64,000 nucleotides of DNA. Origin: Microlunatus elymi (GTDB taxonomy: Bacteria; Actinomycetota; Actinomycetes; Propionibacteriales; Propionibacteriaceae). The stretch lies in NCBI RefSeq assembly GCF_007362775.1, contig NZ_CP041692.1, positions 2,976,001 to 3,040,000 of the forward strand, written 5' to 3'. Under the pieces are notes generated by a model. It saw nothing but the letters and a program-made list of their open reading frames with translations. It was not told the origin of the DNA and searched no databases. Made by a program: the position numbers and the translations under genes. How positions within the stretch are numbered: the first letter of the stretch is position 1; each line of letters opens with the position of its first letter. Shown here piece by piece: positions 19,500-29,234 of the stretch.

Positions 19500-22100
19500 T
19501 TGAACGAGCCTGCAACCGCCGTCGGATCACAACAGGGCGACCAGACGCCTGATCCGGCGATTGACCGGCCGGCCGCAGCTGCGGGCCGGCCGGAGGGTAC
19601 GGCTGCGCCCGAACCTGGTGCCCAGCCGCAGGACAGCAGGCCGCAGAACCCGACCGACTCCGCAGCCCAGCGCGGCGCAGCGCTCGACCACGACGGCGCG
19701 GCCGCCCCCGGCAACCGCGCCGCGTCGGACACCGGCACGATGCACGCCAGCAGCTCCGATTCCGACAGCACCGGGTCGCCGGACAAACCCAACAGCTCAC
19801 CCGACAACGGCAGCGTGGCGGTACCGGTCCGGCTGGCGACCGGGCCGGAACATCCCCGCGTACGGATGCGGCAGCGGATCGCCCGATTCGGCAGCGGCCG
19901 GCCACAGACTCCCGTACTGGACCCGCTGTTCCGTACGGTTCGCGCCAACCATCCCAAGGCCGACACCGCGTTGCTGGCCCGTGCCTACGCCACCGCCGAG
20001 AAGCTGCACCGCGGGCAACTGCGCAAGAGCGGCGACGCCTACATCACCCACCCGCTGGCGGTCACCCAGATCCTGGCCGAGCTCGGCATGACCGAGGCGA
20101 CGCTGTGTGCCGCGCTGCTGCACGACACGGTCGAGGACACCCCGTACACGCTGAGTCAGCTGAGCCGCGACTTCGGCGAGGAGGTCGCGCTGCTCGTCGA
20201 CGGCGTGACCAAGCTGGACAAGGTCAAGTACGGCGAGAGCGCGCAGTCGGAGACCATCCGCAAGATGATCGTGGCGATGAGCCGCGACATCCGGGTGCTG
20301 GTGATCAAGCTCGCCGACCGGCTGCACAACATGCGGACACTGCATCACCTGCGGCCGGACAAGCAGAACCGGATCGCCACCGAGACGCTGGAGATCTACG
20401 CACCGCTGGCCCATCGGCTGGGCATGAACACGATCAAGTGGGAGCTGGAGGACCTGTGTTTCTCCACCATTCATCCCAAGGTGTACGACGAGATCGTCCG
20501 GCTGGTCGCCGAGGCCGCGCCGAAGCGGGACGAATTCCTCAGCAAGGTGATCAACGAGGTCACCGCGGATCTCAAGGCGGCCAAGATCAAGGCCACCGTC
20601 ACCGGCCGGCCGAAGCACTACTACTCGATCTACCAGAAGATGGTGGTCCGGGGCCGCGAGTTCAACGAGATCTACGACCTCGTCGCCCTGCGGATCCTGG
20701 TCGAGACTCCCCGTGACTGCTATGCCGCCCTCGGCGTGATGCATGTCCGCTGGAACCCGCTGCCCGGCCGGTTCAAGGACTACATCGCGATGCCGAAGTT
20801 CAACATGTACCAGTCCCTGCACACCACCGTGCTGGGGCCGGGCGGCAAGCCGGTCGAGTTGCAGATCCGGACCGAGGATATGCACCGGCGGGCCGAGTAC
20901 GGCGTGGCTGCCCACTGGAAGTACAAGCAGGGCGGCAAGGGCGCGCCGACGCCGGCGAAGTCGAACGGTCCGGGGGGCAACAGCAACGACCTGGTCTGGG
21001 TGCGTCAGCTCCTCGACTGGCAACGTGAGACCGCCGATCCGGGGGAGTTCCTGGACTCGCTGCGGTTCGAGATCAACTCCTCCGAGGTGTTCTGCTTCAC
21101 GCCGAAGGGTGACGTGATCTCGATGCCGTCCGGCGCGACCCCGGTCGACTTCGCGTACGCGATCCACACCGAGGTCGGGCACCGTTGTGTCGGCGCCCGG
21201 GTGAACGGCCGGCTGGTGCCACTGGAGTCGGTGCTGTCCAACGGCGACGTGGTGGAGGTGTTCACCTCCAAGGCCGAGGGTGCCGGGCCGAGCCGGGACT
21301 GGCTCTCGTTCGTGAAGAGCCCGCGGGCCCGGAACAAGATCCGGCACTACTTCACCAAGGAACGTCGCGAGGAGTCGATCGAGCAGGGCAAGGACATCCT
21401 GGCCCGGCACCTGCGCAAGGCGGGGCTGCCGATGCAGCGGCTGCTCACCGTCGAGCACCTGACCTCGGTGGCCAACCACTTCCGGCTGGCCGACGTGGAC
21501 GCGCTGTACGCGGCGATCGGGGAAGGTAACGTCGGCGCCGCGGCCGCGGTGAACCGGTTGATCAGCGTCGAGGGCGGCGAGGAGTCCGCGGTCGACGAGA
21601 CCAGCGAGGACCGGGTCGCCACCGGCCGGCGTCGGCGCAAGAGCGGCGGCAGTGAGGCCGGCATCGAGGTGGTCGGCGCGACCGATCTGTGGGTCAAGCT
21701 GGCCAAGTGTTGTACGCCGGTGCCGGGCGACGACATCATGGGTTTCATCACCCGCGGCTCCGGTGTCTCGGTGCACCGTACGGACTGCGTGAACGCGGCC
21801 AACCTGAAGCAGCAGGCCGAGCGGCTGGTCGACGTGGTCTGGACCCCGGGGTCGCAAAGTGCTTACCTGGTGGCGATCCAGGTCGAGGCGCTGGATCGCA
21901 ACCGGCTGCTCTCCGACATCACCCGGGTGCTGTCGGACCAGCATGTCAACATCCTGTCAGCGGCGCTGAACACCTCGAAGGATCGCATCTGCAAGGCGAA
22001 GTTCACCTTCGAGACCGCCGACCCGACCCATCTTGATCATGTGATGCAGGCGGTCCGCGGCATCCCCGGAGTCTTCGACGCGTATCGGATCAGCCAGTAA
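19500..22100 (+). CDS. relA: Bifunctional (p)ppGpp synthetase/hydrolase
   Basis: This is the Rel enzyme of the stringent response. From the TTG at 19500 it has 866 residues: a disordered N-terminus of about 120 residues, an HD hydrolase domain with HDTVED (208-213) indicating intact ppGpp hydrolysis, a synthetase domain with [13 protein letters not shown] and [10 protein letters not shown] (about 424), a TGS domain (from about 530), a zinc-finger-like CCTPVPGD region and a C-terminal ACT domain (about 785-864). The TTG is preferred for the AAGGGG eight bases upstream; 19374 is an alternative. It lies downstream of the 104-bp array. Confidence 0.93.
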   Translation: MNEPATAVGSQQGDQTPDPAIDRPAAAAGRPEGTAAPEPGAQPQDSRPQNPTDSAAQRGAALDHDGAAAPGNRAASDTGTMHASSSDSDSTGSPDKPNSSPDNGSVAVPVRLATGPEHPRVRMRQRIARFGSGRPQTPVLDPLFRTVRANHPKADTALLARAYATAEKLHRGQLRKSGDAYITHPLAVTQILAELGMTEATLCAALLHDTVEDTPYTLSQLSRDFGEEVALLVDGVTKLDKVKYGESAQSETIRKMIVAMSRDIRVLVIKLADRLHNMRTLHHLRPDKQNRIATETLEIYAPLAHRLGMNTIKWELEDLCFSTIHPKVYDEIVRLVAEAAPKRDEFLSKVINEVTADLKAAKIKATVTGRPKHYYSIYQKMVVRGREFNEIYDLVALRILVETPRDCYAALGVMHVRWNPLPGRFKDYIAMPKFNMYQSLHTTVLGPGGKPVELQIRTEDMHRRAEYGVAAHWKYKQGGKGAPTPAKSNGPGGNSNDLVWVRQLLDWQRETADPGEFLDSLRFEINSSEVFCFTPKGDVISMPSGATPVDFAYAIHTEVGHRCVGARVNGRLVPLESVLSNGDVVEVFTSKAEGAGPSRDWLSFVKSPRARNKIRHYFTKERREESIEQGKDILARHLRKAGLPMQRLLTVEHLTSVANHFRLADVDALYAAIGEGNVGAAAAVNRLISVEGGEESAVDETSEDRVATGRRRRKSGGSEAGIEVVGATDLWVKLAKCCTPVPGDDIMGFITRGSGVSVHRTDCVNAANLKQQAERLVDVVWTPGSQSAYLVAIQVEALDRNRLLSDITRVLSDQHVNILSAALNTSKDRICKAKFTFETADPTHLDHVMQAVRGIPGVFDAYRISQ

Positions 22101-22207
22101 CCTCGGCGCCCGCGCTCCAACTCCCGCGGCACACGTGCGTCCGGCAGACTCCAGGTCCACCGTCCAGGTTCCGCTCCGCTGCATTCGTCCCGTTCGCACA
22201 TCCGGGT

Positions 22208-22345
22208 CCGGATTTTCCGGCACGTGGGGGATTTTCGGGTGTTTGGTAGTGGGTCGGGTCTAGATTTGCCGGCACGTGGGGGATTTTCGGGCGCGGGGTA
22301 GCGGGTCGTGCCTGGATTTTCCGGCACATGCGGGATTTTCGGGCG
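22208..22345. repeat. 52-bp tandem repeat, three copies (left of the DUF559 gene)
   Basis: The word CCGGCAC(G/A)TG-N2-GGGATTTTCGGG occurs with its CACGTG at 22221 and 22273 and CACATG at 22325, exactly 52 bp apart. The same family occurs in the same orientation on the far side of the neighbouring gene. The 354-bp gap from 22101 to 22454 holds nothing else I recognise. Confidence 0.88.
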
Positions 22346-22454
22346 TTGACGGCAGAGGTGGGCCTGCTGCGAGGATGAAGCGACCAGTCGATAAGCGGTA
22401 GGCCGATCGACGGCGCGACCGGACCAAGGTTGGACGACGCGCGGCGAGAACCCT

Positions 22455-23390
22455 TCAAGCGGCGAATTCGGTCATCCAGCGCGGACGTATCCGACACCTT
22501 GAACTGGGCAGGCCGCGATCGAGAAGGGCTTGGCGGATTCTGGTGACTACCTGCTCGGGAGCCTGGTACAGGTGATTCTTCTGGATCACGATGATGCGCC
22601 ACCCCAATCGCTCGAGGTACTCACGCCGCTCGAGATCGCGGGCCCATTGGCGCGGATCGGTGTTGTGGTGTTCGCCGTCGTACTCGACCAAGATCATGAG
22701 TTCCGGGTAGCACAGATCGAATCGCAGCTTCCAATCGCCGTTCTCGTGTCGGATGATGTAGTTCACGACCGGCTCCGGAAGTCCGGCCAGCACGATCAGC
22801 ATGCGAAGCTTCGATTCCGGAGGCGAATCGGTGCCGGCTCGAACCATGCGGGCTGCTCGGCTGGCGGTCCTCGCACCCCGTCCTGGCCAGGAGTCAGCCA
22901 TCTTGATCAACTCGTCACTCGTAACGACTTCGGCCGCAACCAGCGAGTCCCCGAGTACGGCCAGGTCCACCAAGCTCAATCCATTCGTCGCGAGCTCACA
23001 GAAGCATTGTGCTGGCGAGGAGATCCGAATCTTCGCCACGGTACGAACGTCCGCATCGAGTTCGCGATACTGATGCACGACCACCCCGCGCCGTTGATTG
23101 CGGTAGCCGTCGGCAGGCACCGTGATGTGGATGCGAGACTCCGACGGTGTGATCCCGCCCCAGATGCTGGCGGCAGTGTGGTGACTCACATATGCACCGG
23201 GCGCGGCAACGTGCAGCGCGGCCCGGGCACGCTCGCGCAAGTTGTTCTGGACGGCCGATGTGACGTAGACGCCGTGGAGCACCCGTCTGTATGCAGGGCC
23301 GGACAAGTCCTCGTCCGACACTCCATCCAGAATGGCTTCGGCTCGTCGAAAAGGATGCCTGCCGTCGGGGTGAATTGGTCGAAGACGCAC
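22455..23390 (-). CDS. DUF559-type endonuclease-fold protein with AbiEi-like N-terminus
   Basis: The product is about 311 residues from the GTG at 23390. An N-terminal region (HPFRRAEAILDGVSDEDL...YRRVLHGVYV) resembles the winged-helix / AbiEi antitoxin-like start common in actinobacterial DUF559 proteins. The C-terminal part has ILVEYDGEHHNTDPRQWARD, an ERREYLERLGWRIIVI stretch and a terminal helix, the Vsr-like PD-(D/E)XK arrangement of DUF559. Function is not established; a DNA nuclease or defence role is inference. The start is uncertain because the frame runs on into the adjacent repeat array. Repeats of one family flank it on both sides. Confidence 0.7.
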   Translation of the reverse strand: MRLRPIHPDGRHPFRRAEAILDGVSDEDLSGPAYRRVLHGVYVTSAVQNNLRERARAALHVAAPGAYVSHHTAASIWGGITPSESRIHITVPADGYRNQRRGVVVHQYRELDADVRTVAKIRISSPAQCFCELATNGLSLVDLAVLGDSLVAAEVVTSDELIKMADSWPGRGARTASRAARMVRAGTDSPPESKLRMLIVLAGLPEPVVNYIIRHENGDWKLRFDLCYPELMILVEYDGEHHNTDPRQWARDLERREYLERLGWRIIVIQKNHLYQAPEQVVTRIRQALLDRGLPSSRCRIRPRWMTEFAA

Positions 23391-23512
23391 TCCGTCAGCA
23401 TGGGCCGCCAGACCTGATGGCGCAGCCCCAACAGGGCAACGGACGACACCTGCCCCGTACGGACAACACCTCGCCACTTCGGGAGACACCCTGCGCTGCA
23501 ATCGCTGGGCGG

Positions 23513-23742
23513 AAACTTCCGGCACGTGCGGGATTTTCGGGCGTCGGCAGCACGTTCAGGTCCGGAATTTCCAGCACGTGCCGGGTTTTCGGGTGTCGAC
23601 AGGAGGGTCCTCCGGAGATTCCAGCACCTGCCGGATTTTCGGGCGTCGGCAGCACGTCAGGTCCGGAATTTCCGGTACGTGCCGGATTTTGGGCGTCCGC
23701 AGCACGATCCGGCCCGGAATTTCCAGCACGTGCGGGAATTTC
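23513..23742. repeat. 50-52-bp tandem repeat, five copies (right of the DUF559 gene)
   Basis: Cores lie at 23523, 23575, 23625, 23676 and 23727 (CACGTG or one-base variants), spaced 52, 50, 51 and 51 bp, each followed by GGGATTTTCGGG or a close variant. The family matches that at 22208-22345. The rest of the gap between 23391 and 23822 shows nothing recognisable. Confidence 0.85.
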
Positions 23743-23822
23743 GAGGAGGGCGGTCGGTGGCGGCGAGGCGCTCCCGGGCGCGACGGGATCGTGCGGTTCT
23801 GAATTCGGCGCGTGGAGTCGGC

Positions 23823-25601
23823 TCAGTCGTAGCGCAGGCCGTGGCCGAAGCGGAAGATCGGATCCTCGGTGGCGAAGGGGGCGTCGGGGTCGCTGTTCTC
23901 GACCGCGGCCATCGAGCGGGGAAGGTCGAAGGGCAGCCGTCCCTGCGGCTGGGCGGCCCCGGTGATCACGTCCAGTACGGCCGCGTCACTGGCGCCGTAG
24001 TCGGCGACCACCGCTGCGGCGGCGTCGATGATCTCACCCATCACGGCCGGTCGGTCGAGGTGGATGATCACGATCGTCGGCACGGTGCGGCAGAGGTCCG
24101 TGATCCGGTCGCGTTCATGATCATCGAAGGCCAACGAGCCGGCGTGGAAGAACGACTCGAAGCCGCCGGTCCGCGGCTCGTACGGTGCGCTCAGTCGGAT
24201 CAGCGCGACGTCGGCATCCTGCGGCGCGTCCACCGGGGTGCCGTAGCCGGATGCCAACTCCGGATCGACACCCTCCAAGTAAAGGTTGTGTCCCGGCTTC
24301 AGCGGCAGAATCGGAGCCGAGTCGAGGTCGTGATTCGTCAACAGGGTAAGGGATCTGCGCTGGGCGCCGTCGCCGGCCGTACGGAAGTCGTCTCGACCGA
24401 CGACGCTGGCAGCGGCCTCGGCATCGACAAAGCGGCGGTCGTCGAACAGGCCGAGCCGGAACTTCTCCAGCAGCAGTCGGCGGACCGAGATGTCGAGACG
24501 ATCTTCACCGAGTCGGCCGGACCGGACCAGATTGATGATCAACTCCGGGCAGGCCTCGCCACCGAATTGATCAACACCCGCGTTCATGATCATCAAAGCG
24601 CGGTCTTCGCAGCTCAGGTGCTCCACGCCCCAGGCCCGTGCGGGCATCGGCTGACCCATGATCTCGTCGTCGGTGAGCAGGCCCCAGTCGGTGCAGACGA
24701 TGCCGTCGAAACCCAGCTCCGTACGGAGAATGCCGGTCACCACCGACTTGTTGAAGGAGAAGCCGACTTCCGGATGGTCGGTTCCGACCGGCATCGCGTA
24801 GTAGGGCATCACCTGCGACGCACCGGCGGCGAGCACCTCCCGGAACGGGCGCAGGTGATAGTCGAAGTTGCCGGACGGATAGACCTGTTCGCGGCCGTAG
24901 CTGAAGTGCGGGTCCTCGCCGTCCAGCTGCGGCCCACCGCCCGGGAAGTGTTTGATCATGGTGGATACGGAATCGGGACCGAGCCGTTCGCCCTGGAAAC
25001 CGCGGACGTAGGCGGCTCCGAGCTCGCCGGTCAGTGCCGCGTCCTCGCCGAAGGTGCCGGAGATCCGGGCCCAGCGCGGCTCGGTGGCGAGGTCGATCTG
25101 CGGATGCAGCGCCACCCGGAGCCCGACCGCGAGATACTCCTGCCGCGCGATGTCGGCAAAACGCCGTACCAGTTCGGGATCGCCGATCGCTGCCAGACCG
25201 ATCGGTTCGGGCCACTGACTGAACGGGCCGCTCATCATCGCGGCGCCCGGATTGTCGGTGAACGCGTGCCGCGGATCGGTGGAGAAGGTGATCGGGATGC
25301 CGAGACCGACCTCGGCCGCGAGCCGTTGCGCGGCGTTGTGCCACTGGGCCAGTTCGCGGGCCGAGCCGGCGGCACCGAGCAGGTTGAAGTGGTTCATCCG
25401 GCGCTCGCGGAGCAGAGTGGCCGGCGACGGCAGTCCGAAGTCGTCGTCGGCTGCCAGGGAATCGGGGGAGCCCGGTCGGACCATGGTGTGGAAGAGCAGC
25501 CCGGCCTTGTCCTCCAAGGTCATCCGCTCCAGCAGATCGCCGATCCGCTGCCGTACCGGCAACGCCGGATCCTGATACGGAAACTGAACATCGTTGTCCA
25601 T
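23823..25601 (-). CDS. Glycoside hydrolase family 3 protein
   Basis: The 592-residue product has the GH3 N-terminal barrel, with RIGDLLERMTLEDKAGLL at the start, a KHFPGGGP loop (about 217-224) and GFDGIVCTDWG (about 293-303) holding the aspartate nucleophile, then a C-terminal alpha/beta sandwich ending in QPQGRLPFDLPRSM and FRFGHGLRYD. Such enzymes are usually beta-glucosidases or related exo-hydrolases. No signal peptide is visible, so it should act in the cytoplasm on imported oligosaccharides. No sugar transporter or regulator is adjacent. A terminator-like hairpin lies just upstream. Confidence 0.88.
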   Translation of the reverse strand: MDNDVQFPYQDPALPVRQRIGDLLERMTLEDKAGLLFHTMVRPGSPDSLAADDDFGLPSPATLLRERRMNHFNLLGAAGSARELAQWHNAAQRLAAEVGLGIPITFSTDPRHAFTDNPGAAMMSGPFSQWPEPIGLAAIGDPELVRRFADIARQEYLAVGLRVALHPQIDLATEPRWARISGTFGEDAALTGELGAAYVRGFQGERLGPDSVSTMIKHFPGGGPQLDGEDPHFSYGREQVYPSGNFDYHLRPFREVLAAGASQVMPYYAMPVGTDHPEVGFSFNKSVVTGILRTELGFDGIVCTDWGLLTDDEIMGQPMPARAWGVEHLSCEDRALMIMNAGVDQFGGEACPELIINLVRSGRLGEDRLDISVRRLLLEKFRLGLFDDRRFVDAEAAASVVGRDDFRTAGDGAQRRSLTLLTNHDLDSAPILPLKPGHNLYLEGVDPELASGYGTPVDAPQDADVALIRLSAPYEPRTGGFESFFHAGSLAFDDHERDRITDLCRTVPTIVIIHLDRPAVMGEIIDAAAAVVADYGASDAAVLDVITGAAQPQGRLPFDLPRSMAAVENSDPDAPFATEDPIFRFGHGLRYD

Positions 25602-25619
25602 GTGTCCTCCTCCACCGAG

Positions 25620-25663
25620 TTGTCAGCGACAGGACGCGCTATAGCGCCCTCTGACGCTGACAA
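25620..25663. terminator. Terminator-like hairpin after the DUF349 gene
   Basis: Arms TTGTCAGCG (25620-25628) and CGCTGACAA (25655-25663) enclose an inner GCGCTATAGCGC palindrome. It begins ten bases past the minus-strand DUF349 stop. A closely related hairpin follows the giant surface-protein gene at 55687-55732. Confidence 0.65.
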
Positions 25664-25672
25664 GTCGGGGTG

Positions 25673-26938
25673 TTAGTCGGGTCGAAACTCACTGGCAGTC
25701 TGTTCGGCCTGTTCCAGCCACTGCCGGTAGGTGGCCGCACTGTCCCGGGCGTCCCTGGCGGCGCGCTGGTCGCCGCGGGCCTCGGCCTTGTCGGCCTTCT
25801 CCTCCAGGGAGGAGATCTGATCCTGTAGCTTCGCCGCGGTGTCCTCGGCCCGGGCCCTGGCCTCGGGATTGGTACGCCGCCAACGCTCGTCCTCGGCGTC
25901 GCGAATGGCCTTCTCCACCGCACGCATCCGGTTGTCCAGCGGCCGCATCGCCTCCCGCGGCACCTTGCCGATCTCGGCCCAGCGGTCCAGGAAATCGCGG
26001 AAGCCGGCCTTCGCCGCGTTCAGGTCGGTCACCGGAAGCAGCTTCTCCGCCTCGTCCAGCAAAGCCTCCTTGGCCTGCTGATTGTCCCGGAATTCGGCGT
26101 CCTGCTCGCTCAGCGCCTGCTGCTTGGCGGCGAAGAACTGGTCCTGGATGCCGCGGAAGCGCTGCCACAACTCCTCTTCCACCTCACGCGGAGCCGGGCC
26201 GGCCGCCTTCCAGCGCGACATCAGGTTGCGGAAGGCACCGGTGGTCGGCCCCCATTCGGTGGAGTCGGCGAGCTTCTCCGCCTCGGCGATGATCTCCTCC
26301 TTGGCGGCCTTGGCCGCCTCCCGGCGTTCGGCCTGCTGGGCGAATTGCGCCTTGCGCCGACGGGTGTACGTGGTCCGGGCACTGGAGAAGCGGTGCCAGA
26401 GCGCGTCGTCGGTGGCCCGGTCCAGCCGAGGCAATTGCTTCCACTGGTCCAGCAGTGACCGGAACCGGTTCACGCCGCCGCGCCAGTCGTTGCTCTGTGC
26501 CAACCGCTCGGCCTCCGCCACAAAGCGTTCCTTGGCCGCCAACGTCTCGTCGTGCTGGCGGCTGCGTTCGGCCTTGCGAGCGGCGCGCTGTTCCTCCAAC
26601 AGCGGCGAGAGCCCGTCCAGCCGACCGGTCAACCGGTCCAGATCGCCGACCGCGTTGGCCGTCTGGACGGTTTCGCGCACCGTACGGATCGAGGCTGCTG
26701 CATCGTCGGGGGACAGATTGCCTCCACGGACGCGGCGCTCGAGCAGGGAGACCTCGAGTTCGAGCGCGGTGTACCGGCGTACGTAAAAGGCCAATGCCTC
26801 GTCGGCACTGACATCCGGCACCTGGCCGACGGCACGCTCACCATCGCTGGTGCGGACGTACACCGTTCCATCGGCGTCAACACGGCCGAAAGAGGCAGGG
26901 GGAACCGCTGCGGCGGCGCCCTGTGCGTCTTCGCTCAT
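25673..26938 (-). CDS. DUF349 coiled-coil protein
   Basis: The 421-residue product starts with a short beta segment (ASFGRVDADGTVYVRTSDGE) and then contains repeated helical DUF349 modules, each about 75 residues with a DWRGGVNRFRSLLDQWKQL-like pattern (W-x-W spacing), at about 130-200, 205-280 and 285-355, and ends in a long coiled coil. It is cytoplasmic and highly charged. DUF349 proteins are widespread in actinobacteria but their role is not established. The ATG at 26938 is preferred because AGGATGG lies five bases upstream. It is divergent from hisS. Confidence 0.85.
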   Translation of the reverse strand: MSEDAQGAAAAVPPASFGRVDADGTVYVRTSDGERAVGQVPDVSADEALAFYVRRYTALELEVSLLERRVRGGNLSPDDAAASIRTVRETVQTANAVGDLDRLTGRLDGLSPLLEEQRAARKAERSRQHDETLAAKERFVAEAERLAQSNDWRGGVNRFRSLLDQWKQLPRLDRATDDALWHRFSSARTTYTRRRKAQFAQQAERREAAKAAKEEIIAEAEKLADSTEWGPTTGAFRNLMSRWKAAGPAPREVEEELWQRFRGIQDQFFAAKQQALSEQDAEFRDNQQAKEALLDEAEKLLPVTDLNAAKAGFRDFLDRWAEIGKVPREAMRPLDNRMRAVEKAIRDAEDERWRRTNPEARARAEDTAAKLQDQISSLEEKADKAEARGDQRAARDARDSAATYRQWLEQAEQTASEFRPD

Positions 26939-27129
26939 GGGGACCATCCTGCCCGATAGTCCGACCGGCTGGGGAAGTGCATCCGATCCGATCACGGTCG
27001 ACCCTCCTGCCCGGGCTCAGGTCCGGCTCGTCGTCGCCGCCCAACCGGTTGGTGGTCAGGCCGCCGGACAACGTACGCTCAGCGGCAACAACAGCTCAGA
27101 TGATGATCAGAAAGTGAGCCGGAGTCGTC

Positions 27130-28482
27130 GTGCCGCGTCCCAAACCGCTGTCCGGATTTCCCGAGTTCCTGCCCGAGGCTCGGATCGTGGAGCAGCATGT
27201 GCTGCAACAGCTGCAGCGGACGTTCGAGTTGCATGGCTTCGCGTCGATCGAGACCCGCGCGGTCGAGCCGCTGGATCGGCTGAACAAGGGCGGCGAGGAG
27301 ATCGACAAGGAGGTCTACGTCGTACGCCGGCTGCACGCCGCAGATGATGCGACCGACGAGCTGGGTATGCACTTCGACCTGACGGTGCCGTTCGCCCGTT
27401 ACGTGCTGGAGAATTCCGGCCATCTGCAGTTCCCGTTCCGCCGCTACCAGATCCAGAAGGTGTGGCGCGGCGAACGGCCGCAGGAGGGCCGCTATCGCGA
27501 GTTCACCCAGGCCGACATCGACATCGTCGGCAACGGCGCGCTGGCCGACCACCACGACGTCGAGCTGCCGCTGGTGCTGCTGGACGCGCTCGAGCGGCTG
27601 CATCGTGATCTTGGTCTGCCGCCGGTGCTGATGCGGGCGAACAACCGCCGATTGGCGCAGGGTTTCTATCTGGGCTTGGAGATCAGCGACATCGCCGGTG
27701 TGCTGCGGATCGTCGACAAGTACGACAAGATCGGGCCGGACTCGGTCCGCGAGCTGTTGATCGCCGAGCTCGGGCTGTCCGACGCCCAGGCCAAGTCGTG
27801 TACGGCGCTGGCCGAGATCAGCACCGCCGACGAGTCGTTCGTCGACCGGGTCCGTGCCCTCGGTGTGCGCAACGAATTGCTGGAGACCGGCCTGGAGCAG
27901 TTGGCAGCCGTGGTCCGGGCAGCGGCCGAGCAGGTGCCCGGCCGGATGGTCGCCGATCTGAAGATCGCCCGCGGCCTGGACTACTACACCGGCACCGTGT
28001 ACGAGACCGAGCTGGTCGGCTACGAGTCGCTCGGCTCGATCGCCTCCGGCGGCCGCTACGACGCGCTGGCCAGCGACGGCAGGACCACTTATCCCGGGGT
28101 CGGGATCAGCTTCGGGGTGACCCGGACGCTTGTTCCCCTGCTGGCCAAGGGACATCTGACCGCCAGTCGGCCGGTGCCGACCTGTGTGCTGGTCGCGGTG
28201 GAGTCGGAGGAGACCCGCGGACAGGCGATCAGCGTCGCCGGCAAACTCCGCAAACGGGGCATCTCCGCCGAGGTCGCGCCGAAGGCGGACAAGTTCGGCA
28301 AGCAGATCCGCTATGCCGACCGGCGCTCGATTCCGTACGTCTGGTTCACCTCGGCCGACGCGGGCGGCGAGGTCAAGGACATCCGTACCGGTGAACAGTT
28401 GCCGGCCGACCCGGCCCGTTGGCAGCCGGACGATCAGGACCTGCATCCGCGGATCATCTCGGTCTGGTCCGAACGATCCTGA
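27130..28482 (+). CDS. hisS: Histidine-tRNA ligase
   Basis: HisRS charges tRNA-His. The 450-residue class II synthetase shows motif 2 (PFRRYQIQKVWRGERPQEGRYREF, about 97-120), the histidine-binding blocks FDLTVPFARY and LDYYTGTVYE (about 284-293), motif 3 (GGRYDAL and PGVGISFGVTR) and the anticodon-binding domain from about residue 345. GTG start. In mycobacteria hisS also lies downstream of relA; here repeats, a nuclease-like gene, GH3 and DUF349 have come between. Confidence 0.95.
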   Translation: MPRPKPLSGFPEFLPEARIVEQHVLQQLQRTFELHGFASIETRAVEPLDRLNKGGEEIDKEVYVVRRLHAADDATDELGMHFDLTVPFARYVLENSGHLQFPFRRYQIQKVWRGERPQEGRYREFTQADIDIVGNGALADHHDVELPLVLLDALERLHRDLGLPPVLMRANNRRLAQGFYLGLEISDIAGVLRIVDKYDKIGPDSVRELLIAELGLSDAQAKSCTALAEISTADESFVDRVRALGVRNELLETGLEQLAAVVRAAAEQVPGRMVADLKIARGLDYYTGTVYETELVGYESLGSIASGGRYDALASDGRTTYPGVGISFGVTRTLVPLLAKGHLTASRPVPTCVLVAVESEETRGQAISVAGKLRKRGISAEVAPKADKFGKQIRYADRRSIPYVWFTSADAGGEVKDIRTGEQLPADPARWQPDDQDLHPRIISVWSERS

Positions 28483-28577
28483 TCATGGCGGCTCGGTGGC
28501 TCGGCGCCTCACCGCTGATCATGGTCCTGGACGGAACCGAACCGGCGGTGATCATGGTCAGTTGTTGATCATGATCA
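28480..28577. repeat. Cluster of five TGATCA palindromes
   Basis: TGATCA occurs at 28480, 28516, 28549, 28566 and 28572, the last two abutting as a 12-bp palindrome, and three are followed by TGG. The cluster begins at the hisS stop and fills most of the gap to the next gene. Its function is unknown. Confidence 0.6.
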
Positions 28578-28693
28578 CCGGCGGATGGTTGCGGCGGCAC
28601 GTTCGAGGATAGAGTCAGGCCCGTAATCCCATCGGCGCAGCATCCGGGCCCAGCATTCCGAGGGCCCAGCATCCCCGCGGCAAAGGAGTCGAC

Positions 28694-29188
28694 ATGCGGC
28701 AGGCCATGATCAGGACGATGTCGGAGGCGGAGCGCCAGCTGCTCGCCGAGACCGAGCGAGACCAGTTGTCGGGGCTGGATGAAGATGATCTTCTCGAGCT
28801 GCATGCACGCGTCCGCCGCGCCCGCAACAAGTACAGCAAGCTCTATCGCCGGCGGGCCGCCGAGAAGGTGGGCGAGGTCGGCGGCCGGGGTAAGGCGTAC
28901 GGACAGAACCAGCGCGACCGGGACAAGGCCGAGGTGTTCGAGGACGCGCTGGCACGGGTGAGTCGCCAGGTCGCGGCAGCGGCGAAGCAGGCCGCAGCTG
29001 AGCTGAAGGCTGAGCGGATCGAAGCCGCGCGCAGCAACGGTTCGGGCCCGGCCGCGCCGCCGCCGAAACAGCCCGCCACGCCGAAGGGGCGGGCCCGAGT
29101 TCACCAGAAGACCACCGGCGGGCTGAAGAAGGACGCCGATTCCCGGGCCAAGGGTGTCCGCCGGCAGGCCAAGCGCGACAATCGTTGA
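28694..29188 (+). CDS. Conserved actinobacterial small basic protein
   Basis: The 164-residue product has a helical N-terminal half (SEAERQLLAETERDQLSGLDEDDLLELHARVRRARNKYSKLYRRRA) and a C-terminal tail rich in Lys, Arg, Ala and Pro that ends KGVRRQAKRDNR. No membrane segment or signal is seen. I recognise the pattern as a conserved hypothetical of actinobacteria, without known function; the charge suggests nucleic-acid binding, which is inference. It lies between hisS and the DUF2252 gene, 46 bases before the latter. Confidence 0.75.
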   Translation: MRQAMIRTMSEAERQLLAETERDQLSGLDEDDLLELHARVRRARNKYSKLYRRRAAEKVGEVGGRGKAYGQNQRDRDKAEVFEDALARVSRQVAAAAKQAAAELKAERIEAARSNGSGPAAPPPKQPATPKGRARVHQKTTGGLKKDADSRAKGVRRQAKRDNR

Positions 29189-29234
29189 GTGAGCGGGCGA
29201 TCACACCGCCGAGCCGAGCCTGTTGGAGGTCGAC

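Noticed and set aside
18452-19966. A long minus-strand open frame of about 500 codons through the 104-bp array with repeated peptide phrases
   Set aside because: Unit spacings of 103, 104 and 105 change the frame, the composition is Arg/Pro/Gly-rich as for GC-rich shadows, and it runs into the start of relA antisense.
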